Counted from the first letter of the stretch, positions 6,039 to 12,372 are shown. The stretch: 12,372 bases of DNA from an uncultured Oscillospiraceae bacterium (GCA_934646185.1 CAKUEH010000049.1:1-12372), one strand, 5' to 3'. Numbers and translations are program-made. The notes: generated from the letters alone by a model not told the origin.

Positions 6039-6878
6039 ATGGAGCCTGTGAAGCTGCTGGCGCTCGATCTGGACGGGACGCTTCTGAACTCCCAAAAGGA
6101 GCTGACGCCGCGTACCCGCGACGCGCTCTATGCCGCGGCGGAGGCGGGCGTCGAGATCGTGCCGACGACGGGCCGTTTTTTTACCGGCATGCCGGAGGTC
6201 ATTCAGAAGCTGCCGTTTCTGCACTACGCCATCACCATCAACGGCGCGCAGGTCTATGATATCCGTGAGAACAAAGCCGTCAGCACGGCGGAGATCCCGC
6301 TGGAGACCGCCCTGCGGGTTCTGGGCTATCTCGACGGCTTCCCCGTGATCTACGACTGCTATCAGGACAACTGGGGCTGGATGACGCGCAGCATGCAGGA
6401 AAACGCCGCCGCGTTCGTCCCCATCGACCACACGCTGCACATGGTGCGCAGTCTGCGCACGCCGGTCGACGAGCTCAAGGCGTATCTGCGGAAGCAGAAC
6501 CGGGGCGTACAGAAGCTGCAGCTGTTCACGCCGGACGACGCGCTGCGCCTCGGGCTGCTCAAGGACCTTGCGGAGCGCTTTCCCAGCCTGAGCGTCAGCA
6601 CGTCCATGCCCTGCAACATCGAGCTCAACGACGCGCACGCCAACAAGGGCGAGGCCATCGCGTCTCTGGCGGCCTATCTCGGCCTGCCGATGGAAGCGAC
6701 AATGGCCATCGGCGACGGGCTGAACGACAGGAGCATGATCCGGATGGCGGGCGTCGGCGTGGCCATGGCGAATGCCGCGCCGGAGATCCTTGCGATCGCG
6801 GACGAGACGACCGCCTCGTGCGACGAAGACGGCGCGGCGCTTGCCATCGAGCGGCACTGCGTACCGGGAAGGGCGTAA
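6039..6878 (+). CDS. Cof-type HAD-IIB family sugar-phosphate/flavin phosphatase-like hydrolase
   Basis: 279 aa, the normal size for Cof-type HAD hydrolases. Motif I is DLDGT (10-14, nucleophile D10 and acid/base D12), motif II TTGR (43-46), a motif III lysine lies in NKGEAI (K203), and motif IV is GDGLND (225-230). Residues about 85-195 form the C2B cap that sets specificity. Members dephosphorylate sugar phosphates, pyridoxal phosphate, FMN or similar small phosphates; the true substrate cannot be assigned. Start at 6039 is preferred: it has a G-rich ribosome site (6025-6031) and lies 30 nt from the predicted transcript start. An in-frame ATG at 6018 would leave a leader of only about 9 nt. 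The amidohydrolase starts 5 bp after its stop, so the two are co-transcribed. Confidence 0.9.
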   Translation: MEPVKLLALDLDGTLLNSQKELTPRTRDALYAAAEAGVEIVPTTGRFFTGMPEVIQKLPFLHYAITINGAQVYDIRENKAVSTAEIPLETALRVLGYLDGFPVIYDCYQDNWGWMTRSMQENAAAFVPIDHTLHMVRSLRTPVDELKAYLRKQNRGVQKLQLFTPDDALRLGLLKDLAERFPSLSVSTSMPCNIELNDAHANKGEAIASLAAYLGLPMEATMAIGDGLNDRSMIRMAGVGVAMANAAPEILAIADETTASCDEDGAALAIERHCVPGRA

Positions 6879-6883
6879 CGGAA

Positions 6884-7735
6884 ATGGTCGACTGCCACAT
6901 TCATATGGTGCTGGACGGCGTCAACTGGAAGGACGCCATCGCGCGGCACAGCGCCGCGCCGCAGGAGGCGCTCATCCGGAAGACGCTGGAACGCTATCAG
7001 GCGCTGGGGTTTACCTATCTGCGCGACGGCGGCGACCGTTGGGGCGTGTGCGGTCTGGCGGCGAAGCTCGCGCCGGAATACGGCATCCGGTACCGCTCGC
7101 CGGGCTTCCCAATCCACAAATCCGGGCATTACGGCGGCTTTATCGGGCGCGGCTTTGCAGAGCTCGCCGAGTACCGCGCGCTTGTCCGCGAAGCAAAGCG
7201 GCAGGGCGCGCATTTTGTGAAAGTCATGATCTCCGGCCTGATGGATTTCGACCATTACGGCGTTCTGACCGATGAGCCGCTGCCGCCGGAGCTGATCCGG
7301 GACATGATCGCCTGCGCGCATGACGAGGGCTTTTCCGTTATGGCCCACGCCAACGGCGACGAGACCGTGCGCGCGGCGCTTGCGGGCGGCGTGGACTCGA
7401 TCGAGCACGGCGCGTATCTCACGGACGAAACGCTCTGCCGTCTGGCCGAGTCCCATGCCGTCTGGGTGCCGACGCTCGTGACGATCGGCAATCTCATCGG
7501 CTGCGGCCGCTTCCCGGACGGGGTCTTAAAGCCGCTGCTGGCCTATCAGATGAACGCCGTCAAAAAAGCCGCCGTGCTGGGCGCAAGGATCGCCTGCGGC
7601 AGCGACGCGGGCGCGTATCGCGTCCTGCACGGGCAGGGCGCTCTGGACGAGCGCGCGCTCCTGCGCCGCGCCATCGGAGACGGTGCGGACGCGGTGCTCG
7701 AAGCGGGCGACGCCGCGCTCATGGCGCGGTTCTGA
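6884..7735 (+). CDS. Compact metal-dependent amidohydrolase
   Basis: 283 aa. Motifs of the amidohydrolase superfamily appear in order: HxH in DCHIHM (H5, H7), a probable carboxylated lysine in VKVMISG (K113), H155 in MAHANG, H175 in SIEHGAY, and D241 in CGSDAG. The pattern resembles the imidazolonepropionase/prolidase-like binuclear-zinc group. The protein begins almost at the HxH strand, so the N-terminal beta-sandwich that usually precedes it in about 400-aa relatives is missing, and little remains after D241. The metal site is complete, so a functional minimal TIM barrel is likely. The start at 6884 follows GGAAGGG (6867-6873) within the end of the HAD gene. Substrate is unknown; cyclic amides, lactones or dipeptides are family possibilities. 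Confidence 0.85.
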   Translation: MVDCHIHMVLDGVNWKDAIARHSAAPQEALIRKTLERYQALGFTYLRDGGDRWGVCGLAAKLAPEYGIRYRSPGFPIHKSGHYGGFIGRGFAELAEYRALVREAKRQGAHFVKVMISGLMDFDHYGVLTDEPLPPELIRDMIACAHDEGFSVMAHANGDETVRAALAGGVDSIEHGAYLTDETLCRLAESHAVWVPTLVTIGNLIGCGRFPDGVLKPLLAYQMNAVKKAAVLGARIACGSDAGAYRVLHGQGALDERALLRRAIGDGADAVLEAGDAALMARF

Positions 7736-7768
7736 ATCTGAACCTAAAAAAATATCTGTTTTTGCATC

Positions 7769-7796
7769 TTTTTATAGTACCAGTATCGGATATAAT
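7769..7796 (+). promoter_or_regulatory. Promoter for the ECF S component-YwlG pair
   Basis: A perfect TATAAT (7791-7796) follows a T-rich stretch; the best -35 (TTTTTA, 7769-7774, 16-bp spacer) is weak. The predicted leader is only about 25 nt before the ATG at 7828, leaving no room for a riboswitch downstream of this start. Confidence 0.55.
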
Positions 7797-7827
7797 CAGG
7801 GTATCCCAATAAAAGAGGTACTCCGGT

Positions 7828-8364
7828 ATGAAAAAGAGAAACGAAACCATCCGCATGCTGATCCTGAGCGCGATGTTCGCCGCGCTGTGCTGTGTGACGA
7901 CGATGCTTGTGCAGATCCCGACCGTCGCCGGGTATACCAATATTGGAGAGGGCATGTGCCTGCTTTCCGGTCTGGTGCTCGGCCCGTGGTACGGCTTCTT
8001 CGCCGCCGGGATCGGCAGCGGTCTTGCCGATCTGCTGGCAGGCTACGCGCACTATGTCCCCGGCACATTCCTCATCAAGGGCCTTGTGGCGCTGGTGGCT
8101 GCGCTGCTGCTGCGGCCGCTGCTGAAAAAAGGCGAAAAGATCCCGTTCTGGCGTCTCGCACTTCTCGAGCTGCCGTCCGAGGCCATCATGGTCGCCGGTT
8201 ATTTCGGCTATAAGGCGCTGATCCTCGGCAAGGGTCTCGCCGCCGCCGCGTCGATCCCCAACAATCTGGTGCAGGCCGCCGTCGGCATCGTGCTGTCCGT
8301 CGTGCTCTACACCGCGCTGTCCAAGGTTCCCGAAATTCATAAGGCATTCTGGAAGGGTGAATAA
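7828..8364 (+). CDS. ECF transporter S component (substrate-binding membrane subunit)
   Basis: 178 aa with about five to six hydrophobic helices. The N-terminal MLILSAMFAALCCVTTMLV segment (residues 10-28) followed by IPTVAGYTNIGEG resembles the S-component family around COG4720/PF07155. The stretch LGPWYGFFAAGIGSGLADLL (51-70), then AGYAHYVPGTFLIKGL (71-86), is typical of these proteins. S components bind a vitamin or related micronutrient and associate with a shared EcfT/EcfA1/EcfA2 energy module, which is not in this window. Relatives have been predicted to carry thiamin or pyridoxine precursors, but no riboswitch or pathway gene supports a substrate here. The start has GAGG (7815-7818) 9 nt upstream. 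The YwlG gene begins 3 bp after the stop. Confidence 0.85.
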   Translation: MKKRNETIRMLILSAMFAALCCVTTMLVQIPTVAGYTNIGEGMCLLSGLVLGPWYGFFAAGIGSGLADLLAGYAHYVPGTFLIKGLVALVAALLLRPLLKKGEKIPFWRLALLELPSEAIMVAGYFGYKALILGKGLAAAASIPNNLVQAAVGIVLSVVLYTALSKVPEIHKAFWKGE

Positions 8365-8367
8365 ATC

Positions 8368-8913
8368 ATGTATGAAGAACTTACTGCGCAGGCGAAGCAG
8401 GCCGTTACGGAGCTGCTGGACATTGCAAAGCTGAAGCCCGGCAAGCTGTTTGTCATCGGCTGCTCGTCGAGTGAAATGGTCGGCGCGCGCATCGGCAAGG
8501 GCTCGAGCCTCGAGGCTGCGCAGGCCGCGTTCGCGGGCATTTATCCCGTCCTGCAGGCGCGCGGCATCGAGCTTGCCGTGCAGTGCTGCGAACACCTCAA
8601 CCGCGCGCTTGTCGTGGAGCGCGATGTGGCCGAAGCACATGGCTTTGAAATCGTCAACGCCATTCCGCAGCTGCACGCGGGCGGCTCATTCGCCATGACG
8701 GCGTGGGCCAATTTCAAAGATCCCGTGCTCGTCGAGACAATCGTCGCCGACGCGGGGCTCGACATCGGCGGTACGCTCATCGGCATGCACCTGCGCCGCG
8801 TCGCGATTCCCGTGCGCCTGTCGGTCAAGAAGATCGGCGAGGCCAATATCCTCTGCGCCCGCACCCGCCCGAAATACATCGGCGGCGCCCGGGCCGTCTA
8901 TCAGGAGCTGTAA
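8368..8913 (+). CDS. ywlG: YwlG family protein (UPF0340/DUF436, TIGR01440)
   Basis: 181 aa, full length for the family. Conserved segments are VIGCSSSE (29-36), the cysteine/histidine cluster QCCEHLNRAL (72-81), GGSFAMTAWANF (95-106), a D/G-rich GLDIGGTLIGMHLRRV (120-135) and RTRPKYIGGAR (165-175). No signal peptide or membrane segment is seen. The family is widespread in Firmicutes and its biochemical role is not established; the conserved CCEHxNR cluster suggests a catalytic or metal site. It starts 3 bp after the ECF S gene, with AAGGGTG (8353-8359) as its ribosome site inside the end of that gene, so the two are co-translated and may act on the same ligand. A strong terminator follows 2 bp after its stop. 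Confidence 0.9.
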   Translation: MYEELTAQAKQAVTELLDIAKLKPGKLFVIGCSSSEMVGARIGKGSSLEAAQAAFAGIYPVLQARGIELAVQCCEHLNRALVVERDVAEAHGFEIVNAIPQLHAGGSFAMTAWANFKDPVLVETIVADAGLDIGGTLIGMHLRRVAIPVRLSVKKIGEANILCARTRPKYIGGARAVYQEL

Positions 8914-8915
8914 AC

Positions 8916-8946
8916 AAAAGCGCCAGCCGGACGGCTGGCGCTTTTT
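8916..8946. terminator. Bidirectional terminator between ywlG and the dehydrogenase gene
   Basis: Arms 8916-8928 and 8933-8945 pair perfectly over 13 bp (core GCGCCAGCC/GGCTGGCGC) around a GGAC loop. T5 follows on the plus strand (8942-8946); on the minus strand the paired A4 gives a T4 tract and then GTTTA. It separates the convergent ywlG (stop 8913) and MtlD-family gene (stop 8964). Confidence 0.9.
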
Positions 8947-8963
8947 AATGCTTATGGTGCCGC

Positions 8964-10178
8964 TCAGATGATCTTGCCGAGGCCCGCGGTCTTCGCGGCC
9001 TGTGCGGCGCGGCGCAGAGCGGAGACGGGCTCGCCCTCGAGGAAGTAAGCGTACATGTCGAGGATCATCCCGGCCAGCTCCGAATCAGCCTCCAGCCCGG
9101 AGACCTCCTTCAGAACCTTCGCGGCCTCTTCCTTCGACTGCTCGACGCCCGCCTCGTTCAGATAGCGGTACACTGCGCCGGCTGCGCCGACGGCGATATA
9201 CGCGGGCTTCACGCCCTGCTCGAGGCACAGCAGGCTCGAACCGATCAGGCGGTCGGCCGCGCCGAGCTTCCGCGTCGGGTCGCCGCCGACGCGCTTGCAG
9301 GTGTCCTTCAGCGCCGCGTTGCGGAAGCGGCCGAGCAGATCCGTGATGTGCAGCATCAGGCCGTCCAGCTCGACGCCGTACTTCTTGGAAAGCGCCAGCG
9401 CGCTTTCGAGCATGGCGTTCTGCACGATATTCAGAATTTCGGGATCGTCGATGGACTGGTAGATGTATTTCCGGCCCTCGTAGCCGCCGAGATACGCGCA
9501 GGTCGCGTGGCCCATGTTGTGGACGTACAGCTTGCGCTTGATATAGAAGTCAAACGGCTCGAACGGAACCATGTTCGTGATTTCCGGAATTTCGCCCTTG
9601 AACGCGGCCTTGTCGACCGGCAGGAAGCCGTAGCGCTCGACGCAGACGCGCATCGGATCGCCGTCCTTCATTTCTTCCGTCTGTACCGGCACCATGCGGC
9701 CAATGGAGGCCTCGACCAGACCGACTTTTTCGTCAAAATGCTTCTTTTCCTCGTCGGTCAGAAGATCCTTCAGCATGCCCTCCATGACCTTGTTGGCGTC
9801 CATCAGGTTTTCGCAGATGATGATGTTGAGCGGACGGTCATCCCGCGCCCAGCGCTTTCTGAGACCCGCGACGATGTTGCCGACGATGAACTTGAGAATT
9901 CTCGCGCCGACCGCCGTCGCCATGATATCGCAGTTGGCGATCGCTTCGGAGACTGCCTCCTGATCGTTGCCGTTGACCGCGGTCACATGCCCGATCGTGA
10001 CGTCCTCATGTCCCTCGCTGGAGACATAGCGGACGGGATACTGCTTGTTTTCCTGCAAAGCCTTCACGACCGGCTCGGCCACGTCGATGAACGTGACCTC
10101 GTAGCCGGACTGGCTGAGCGTTGCGCCGATAAAGCCGCGGCCGATGTTGCCGCCGCCGTACATAACTGCCTGTTTCAT
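8964..10178 (-). CDS. mtlD: Mannitol-1-phosphate 5-dehydrogenase-family polyol-phosphate dehydrogenase
   Basis: 404 aa, slightly longer than the roughly 382-aa E. coli MtlD. The N-terminal Rossmann motif is GGGNIGRGF (8-16), with D32 at the end of strand 2 as expected for an NAD(H) enzyme. NIIICEN (118-124) matches the family, and the catalytic cluster K216-x4-N221-x2-H224 appears in KLYVHNMGH. LLGRFRN (281-287) and RVGGDPTRKL (296-305) are also conserved. In the family this oxidises mannitol 1-phosphate to fructose 6-phosphate. One departure is VEASIGRMVP (155-164): the usual aspartate before R (DRIVP-like) is glycine 160. Substrate may therefore be another polyol phosphate. The start at 10178 has AGAGG 7 nt upstream, near the pfkB stop. 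It is the second gene of the kinase operon. Confidence 0.85.
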   Translation of the reverse strand: MKQAVMYGGGNIGRGFIGATLSQSGYEVTFIDVAEPVVKALQENKQYPVRYVSSEGHEDVTIGHVTAVNGNDQEAVSEAIANCDIMATAVGARILKFIVGNIVAGLRKRWARDDRPLNIIICENLMDANKVMEGMLKDLLTDEEKKHFDEKVGLVEASIGRMVPVQTEEMKDGDPMRVCVERYGFLPVDKAAFKGEIPEITNMVPFEPFDFYIKRKLYVHNMGHATCAYLGGYEGRKYIYQSIDDPEILNIVQNAMLESALALSKKYGVELDGLMLHITDLLGRFRNAALKDTCKRVGGDPTRKLGAADRLIGSSLLCLEQGVKPAYIAVGAAGAVYRYLNEAGVEQSKEEAAKVLKEVSGLEADSELAGMILDMYAYFLEGEPVSALRRAAQAAKTAGLGKII

Positions 10179-10194
10179 ACTCTGACCTCTTCTC

Positions 10195-11199
10195 TTATTT
10201 TCCGTAAAGCTCATAGAGCTTCAAAACCTCGTCCTTTGTCTTCACGCCGTCCGACGCGCTGACCTCGCTGAGGGAGGCAGCCGCGCTGCACGCGCCGAGC
10301 TTCAAAGCCTCCTGCAGCGGCATGTCCGTCTCCGCCGCGTACAATACACCCGCGCAGAACGCATCGCCCGCGCCGACAGTGCCCTTGATATAGCCCTGCG
10401 GGAGCTTGAGGCTCTCGAATTCGTAGTAATTGCCGTCCTCATCCATGCCGCAGCCGATCTCCGGGCAGTGGATGACGGCCCATTTGGAAACGCCCAGCTC
10501 GTGCAGCTTCCGAAGCGCATCCTTCATGTTTTCCACATGCAGCGCGCCGTCTTCTCCGCGCAGCAGAACGCCCGTGGTCTGCTGGGTCTCGAGCTCGTTG
10601 ATGATGCAGTAGTCCGTGTACCTGAGCGCCGGGGTCACGAGGCGCGCAAAGCGCTCGCCCGCCTCGGATACGACGTCGATGGACGTCTTCATCCCGGCCT
10701 TCTGCGCCCGGTGCAGGAGCCGCGCCATCTTCGTGCCGTATTCCGCGTCCGGCTCGTCCAGATGCGGAAGCAGGAGAATGTAGCCGATGTGGAAAATGTC
10801 GACGTCGAGCTTGTCCCAGTCGATATCGTCTTCTCCATAATAGGCGTTGCCGCCCGCGTACTGGAAGAAGGTGCGCTCCTTCGTCTGGTTATTGGACATG
10901 ACGGCCGTAAACGACGTATCGCCGCTGCGCCTGACCATGGAAAGGTCGATATTTTTGTATTTTCCCATCTCCTGCAGGACAAAATCGCCCTCGGCGTCGT
11001 GCCCGGCAAAGCCGGAGGCCACGAGCGGCAGCTTGGGATCGAGCCGCGCGAGATCGGAAATGGTGTTGCAGACCGAGCCGCCGGTGGAGCGCGTGATGCC
11101 CTCCGTGATATGCGTCAGCTCATTTTGCTTTGGCCAGGTCTCAATGGGATAGGTAATATCCACGATCATATTACCCGCGCAGCAAATGCCTTTTTTCAT
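10195..11199 (-). CDS. PfkB-family carbohydrate kinase
   Basis: 334 aa. It shows both ribokinase/PfkB signatures: an N-terminal STGGSVCNT (38-46) glycine motif and the C-terminal GTVGAGDAFCAGVLY (273-287), which holds the anion hole and catalytic base D279. FxxH-like HIGYILLLP (137-145) is also family-like. The enzyme phosphorylates a sugar or polyol with ATP. The substrate is unknown: no mannitol/fructose PTS is nearby, and the following gene is a polyol-phosphate dehydrogenase 16 bp away, so a polyol or its ketose is the natural guess. The start at 11199 follows GGGAGG with a short 4-nt spacer. It diverges from an AraC-family gene that likely regulates it. Confidence 0.88.
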   Translation of the reverse strand: MKKGICCAGNMIVDITYPIETWPKQNELTHITEGITRSTGGSVCNTISDLARLDPKLPLVASGFAGHDAEGDFVLQEMGKYKNIDLSMVRRSGDTSFTAVMSNNQTKERTFFQYAGGNAYYGEDDIDWDKLDVDIFHIGYILLLPHLDEPDAEYGTKMARLLHRAQKAGMKTSIDVVSEAGERFARLVTPALRYTDYCIINELETQQTTGVLLRGEDGALHVENMKDALRKLHELGVSKWAVIHCPEIGCGMDEDGNYYEFESLKLPQGYIKGTVGAGDAFCAGVLYAAETDMPLQEALKLGACSAAASLSEVSASDGVKTKDEVLKLYELYGK

Positions 11200-11215
11200 A
11201 CGTCCTCCCTGTTTT

Positions 11216-11242
11216 CAGGGGCCGTGCGGCCCTTGTTTTTTT
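11216..11242. other. GC-rich hairpin with T-run between kinase and AraC genes
   Basis: CAGGGGCC (11216-11223) pairs with GGCCCTTG (11228-11235) around GTGC, with one G-U pair, and T7 follows on the plus strand (11236-11242). On the plus strand it has terminator form. On the minus strand it is a leader hairpin just upstream of the kinase ribosome site (GGGAGG). It overlaps the -35 of the predicted AraC promoter. Confidence 0.6.
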
Positions 11243-11261
11243 CTCTGTATCCTGTTATTAT
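11233..11261 (+). promoter_or_regulatory. Promoter for the AraC-family gene (extended -10)
   Basis: -35 TTGTTT (11233-11238), a 17-bp spacer, and -10 TATTAT (11256-11261) preceded by TGT (11253-11255). The predicted start near 11268 is 20 nt before the ATG at 11288. Confidence 0.6.
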
Positions 11262-11285
11262 GAGGGAAAGGGGCGGGCTTATCAC
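11257..11285 (-). promoter_or_regulatory. Candidate promoter for the kinase-dehydrogenase operon, overlapping the AraC promoter
   Basis: On the minus strand, -35 GTGATA (11280-11285), a 17-bp spacer and -10 CATAAT (11257-11262). Its -10 coincides almost base for base with the AraC -10 on the other strand, so the two could not be opened independently. The -35 is weak, and other AT-rich hexamers exist. The leader would include the hairpin at 11216-11235. Confidence 0.35.
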
Positions 11286-11287
11286 CG

Positions 11288-12277
11288 ATGAAGATGCGCC
11301 TGATACCCGACAAAGATGCTTTTTTGGTGAAAAGAATGGAAATCTATAATGAATACGAACTGATCTCGCATTCCAAGCTGGCGGACTGCACCATGTTTAT
11401 CGTCGACATGGTCTATCGGCCCATGCACCTGCATAAGGAGCTGGAGCTGTGCGTGGTGCTGAGCGGCGTCTGCCGCGTCAGCACCGACCGGCAGAGCTTC
11501 GAGGCCGGGCAGGGGGAGATTATGCTGTTTGACGCGGGCAGCAGCCATGAGCTCTGCGCCTCCGGCACGCCCGCAAGACTTCTGACGCTGCAGATCTCCA
11601 ACAGCTTCTGCGCCCGCTTTTATCCGCAGATCCGCAGCATCCGCTTCGGCTGCCGGGGGCTGTCCGCCTGTCTGACGCAGGCGCAGCTGGCGGCGCTGCG
11701 CCGCGCGATGCTGCTGGCCCTTTCCGCCTATCTGCGCGACACGCCGGAATCGCCGTTTGCCTGCATGGCGCAGGTCAACGAGATCTTCGCCATGCTGCTC
11801 GGCAATACGCCGTACCGCGTGCTGAGCGACACGGAAAATCTGACGCAGACGCGCAACGCCGAGCGCATGCACCGCATCCTGCATTATCTGGAAACGCATT
11901 ATTCCGAGCCCGTCCGCCTCAGCGAGATCGCGGAGCGGGAGGGGCTGACGCAGACGTATCTCTCGCACCTGTTCCGCGAGCAGCTGCACATTCCGTTTCA
12001 GGATTATCTGGCCCGGCTGCGGCTGGAGGCAGCGATGCTCCTGCTGCGGCAGTCCGACACGACGCTGACCGACGCGGCCTACGCCTGCGGCTTCTCCGAC
12101 CCCAAATACCTGAACCAGAGCTTTCAGAAGAACCTCGGCATGACGCCGCGTCAGTGGCTGTTGGAAAACCGCCCGGATCCGAGCCGCGCGCCGTCCGCGG
12201 AGGATCCGCGTACAGCGCAGCGCATCCTGACGCCCGGCGAGTGCCGGGCGCTGCTGGATGCGCTGGATATCCCATAG
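11288..12277 (+). CDS. AraC-family transcriptional regulator with N-terminal cupin-like sensor
   Basis: 329 aa. Residues about 25-110 look like a cupin-type ligand-binding domain (HLHKELELCVVLSG 47-60; GEIMLFDAGSSHEL 76-89). Residues 195-292 form the AraC DNA-binding domain with two helix-turn-helix units (about 211-231 and 259-280), including LSEIAEREGLTQTYLSHLFR (211-230) and ACGFSDPKYLNQSFQKNLGM (266-285), then TPRQW. A tail of about 35 residues (295-329) follows the last helix. Such regulators bind a sugar or metabolite and control a neighbouring operon, here probably the divergent kinase-dehydrogenase pair. The start at 11288 has GGGCGGG (11271-11277) 10 nt upstream; later in-frame ATGs at 11294 and 11336 are less fitting. 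Its stop lies only 5 bp from the stop of the convergent gene. Confidence 0.88.
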   Translation: MKMRLIPDKDAFLVKRMEIYNEYELISHSKLADCTMFIVDMVYRPMHLHKELELCVVLSGVCRVSTDRQSFEAGQGEIMLFDAGSSHELCASGTPARLLTLQISNSFCARFYPQIRSIRFGCRGLSACLTQAQLAALRRAMLLALSAYLRDTPESPFACMAQVNEIFAMLLGNTPYRVLSDTENLTQTRNAERMHRILHYLETHYSEPVRLSEIAEREGLTQTYLSHLFREQLHIPFQDYLARLRLEAAMLLLRQSDTTLTDAAYACGFSDPKYLNQSFQKNLGMTPRQWLLENRPDPSRAPSAEDPRTAQRILTPGECRALLDALDIP

Positions 12278-12282
12278 GGAAC

Positions 12283-12372
12283 TCAGATCTTCATGATTTT
12301 GAGCTCATCGCCGCTTGCGTAGGCCAATTCCATGATGCGCTGGACATGCACGGCGTCGGACGCGGGCACGAC
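12283..12372 (-). CDS. C-terminal fragment, probable Gfo/Idh/MocA oxidoreductase (runs off the window)
   Basis: Twenty-nine codons then TGA (12283-12285), continuing beyond the right edge. The peptide runs through ASDAVHVQRIMELAYASGDE (fragment residues 4-23) to a KIMKI end. A short helix with a RIMELAYAS pattern and a terminal hydrophobic KI is like the C-terminus of Gfo/Idh/MocA family NAD(P)-dependent sugar or inositol dehydrogenases. This is an assignment from a short piece, so confidence is moderate. It is convergent with the AraC gene (5-bp gap). Confidence 0.5.
   Translation of the reverse strand, partial: VVPASDAVHVQRIMELAYASGDELKIMKI

Noticed and set aside
5907..6857. Upstream extension of the ABC-F reading frame on the minus strand
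   Set aside because: It overlaps the HAD gene in antisense and crosses the divergent promoters; the start at 5906 has an ideal ribosome site and begins the first ABC domain.
7736..7827. Possible vitamin riboswitch (such as TPP) before the ECF S gene
   Set aside because: The gap is only 92 nt, with the -10 at 7791-7796; no conserved riboswitch helices are visible and the leader is about 25 nt.
7744..8676. 310-codon minus-strand ORF opposite the ECF S and ywlG genes
   Set aside because: No domain resemblance; it covers two clear plus-strand family members and their promoter.
9348..11349. Long plus-strand ORFs opposite the dehydrogenase and kinase genes
   Set aside because: Antisense shadows of two well-supported enzymes with intact motifs.

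Overview
The window looks like a GC-rich Firmicute of class Clostridia, most likely an Oscillospirales/Ruminococcaceae-type gut anaerobe. This is inferred from strong AGGAGG-type ribosome binding sites, recurrent extended -10 promoters (TGn before a TATAAT-like hexamer), an ECF transporter S component, a YwlG/UPF0340 protein, and GC-rich palindromic intergenic repeats beginning CTGTAGGGGC. There is no rRNA, tRNA, CRISPR array, transposase or phage gene.

Layout. (1) Positions 1-117 hold a decayed copy of a palindromic repeat family. (2) 139-3348 is an envelope/transport block: a CapA-like membrane-anchored protein (-) diverges from a membrane-anchored GH25 muramidase (+), which is followed 3 bp later by an EamA/DMT transporter. 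Two back-to-back promoters sit between the divergent genes. (3) 3349-3752 has no gene. It holds two inverted copies of the repeat and a strong terminator. (4) 3753-5906 (-) carries a Uup-type ABC-F ATPase and, downstream under its own likely promoter, a small two-helix zinc-ribbon membrane protein. (5) 6039-7735 (+), divergent from the ABC-F gene, carries a Cof-type HAD phosphatase and a compact amidohydrolase 5 bp apart. (6) 7828-8913 (+) carries an ECF S component and a YwlG (UPF0340/DUF436) protein 3 bp apart, closed by a hairpin terminator. (7) 8964-11199 (-) is a two-gene operon: a PfkB sugar kinase, then a mannitol-1-phosphate 5-dehydrogenase-family enzyme. A divergent AraC-family regulator follows at 11288-12277 (+), and the C-terminal end of a probable Gfo/Idh/MocA oxidoreductase (-) runs off the right edge.

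How the genes may work together. The right third reads as a sugar or polyol catabolic locus: an AraC sensor with an N-terminal cupin-like region controls a kinase and a polyol-phosphate dehydrogenase, with a second dehydrogenase beyond. No PTS or other transporter for it is visible. If the kinase phosphorylates the free polyol, this would be a non-PTS route to a ketose phosphate; the substrate cannot be read from sequence. The ECF S/YwlG pair links a predicted micronutrient transporter subunit to a soluble protein family of unknown function. The EcfA/EcfT energising module is not in the window and is presumably shared from elsewhere.

The most unusual non-coding structure is the repeat family. 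Its terminal hairpins keep their pairing while their sequence changes, and a pair of inverted copies (1-40 and 3531-3570) brackets the envelope/transport block.
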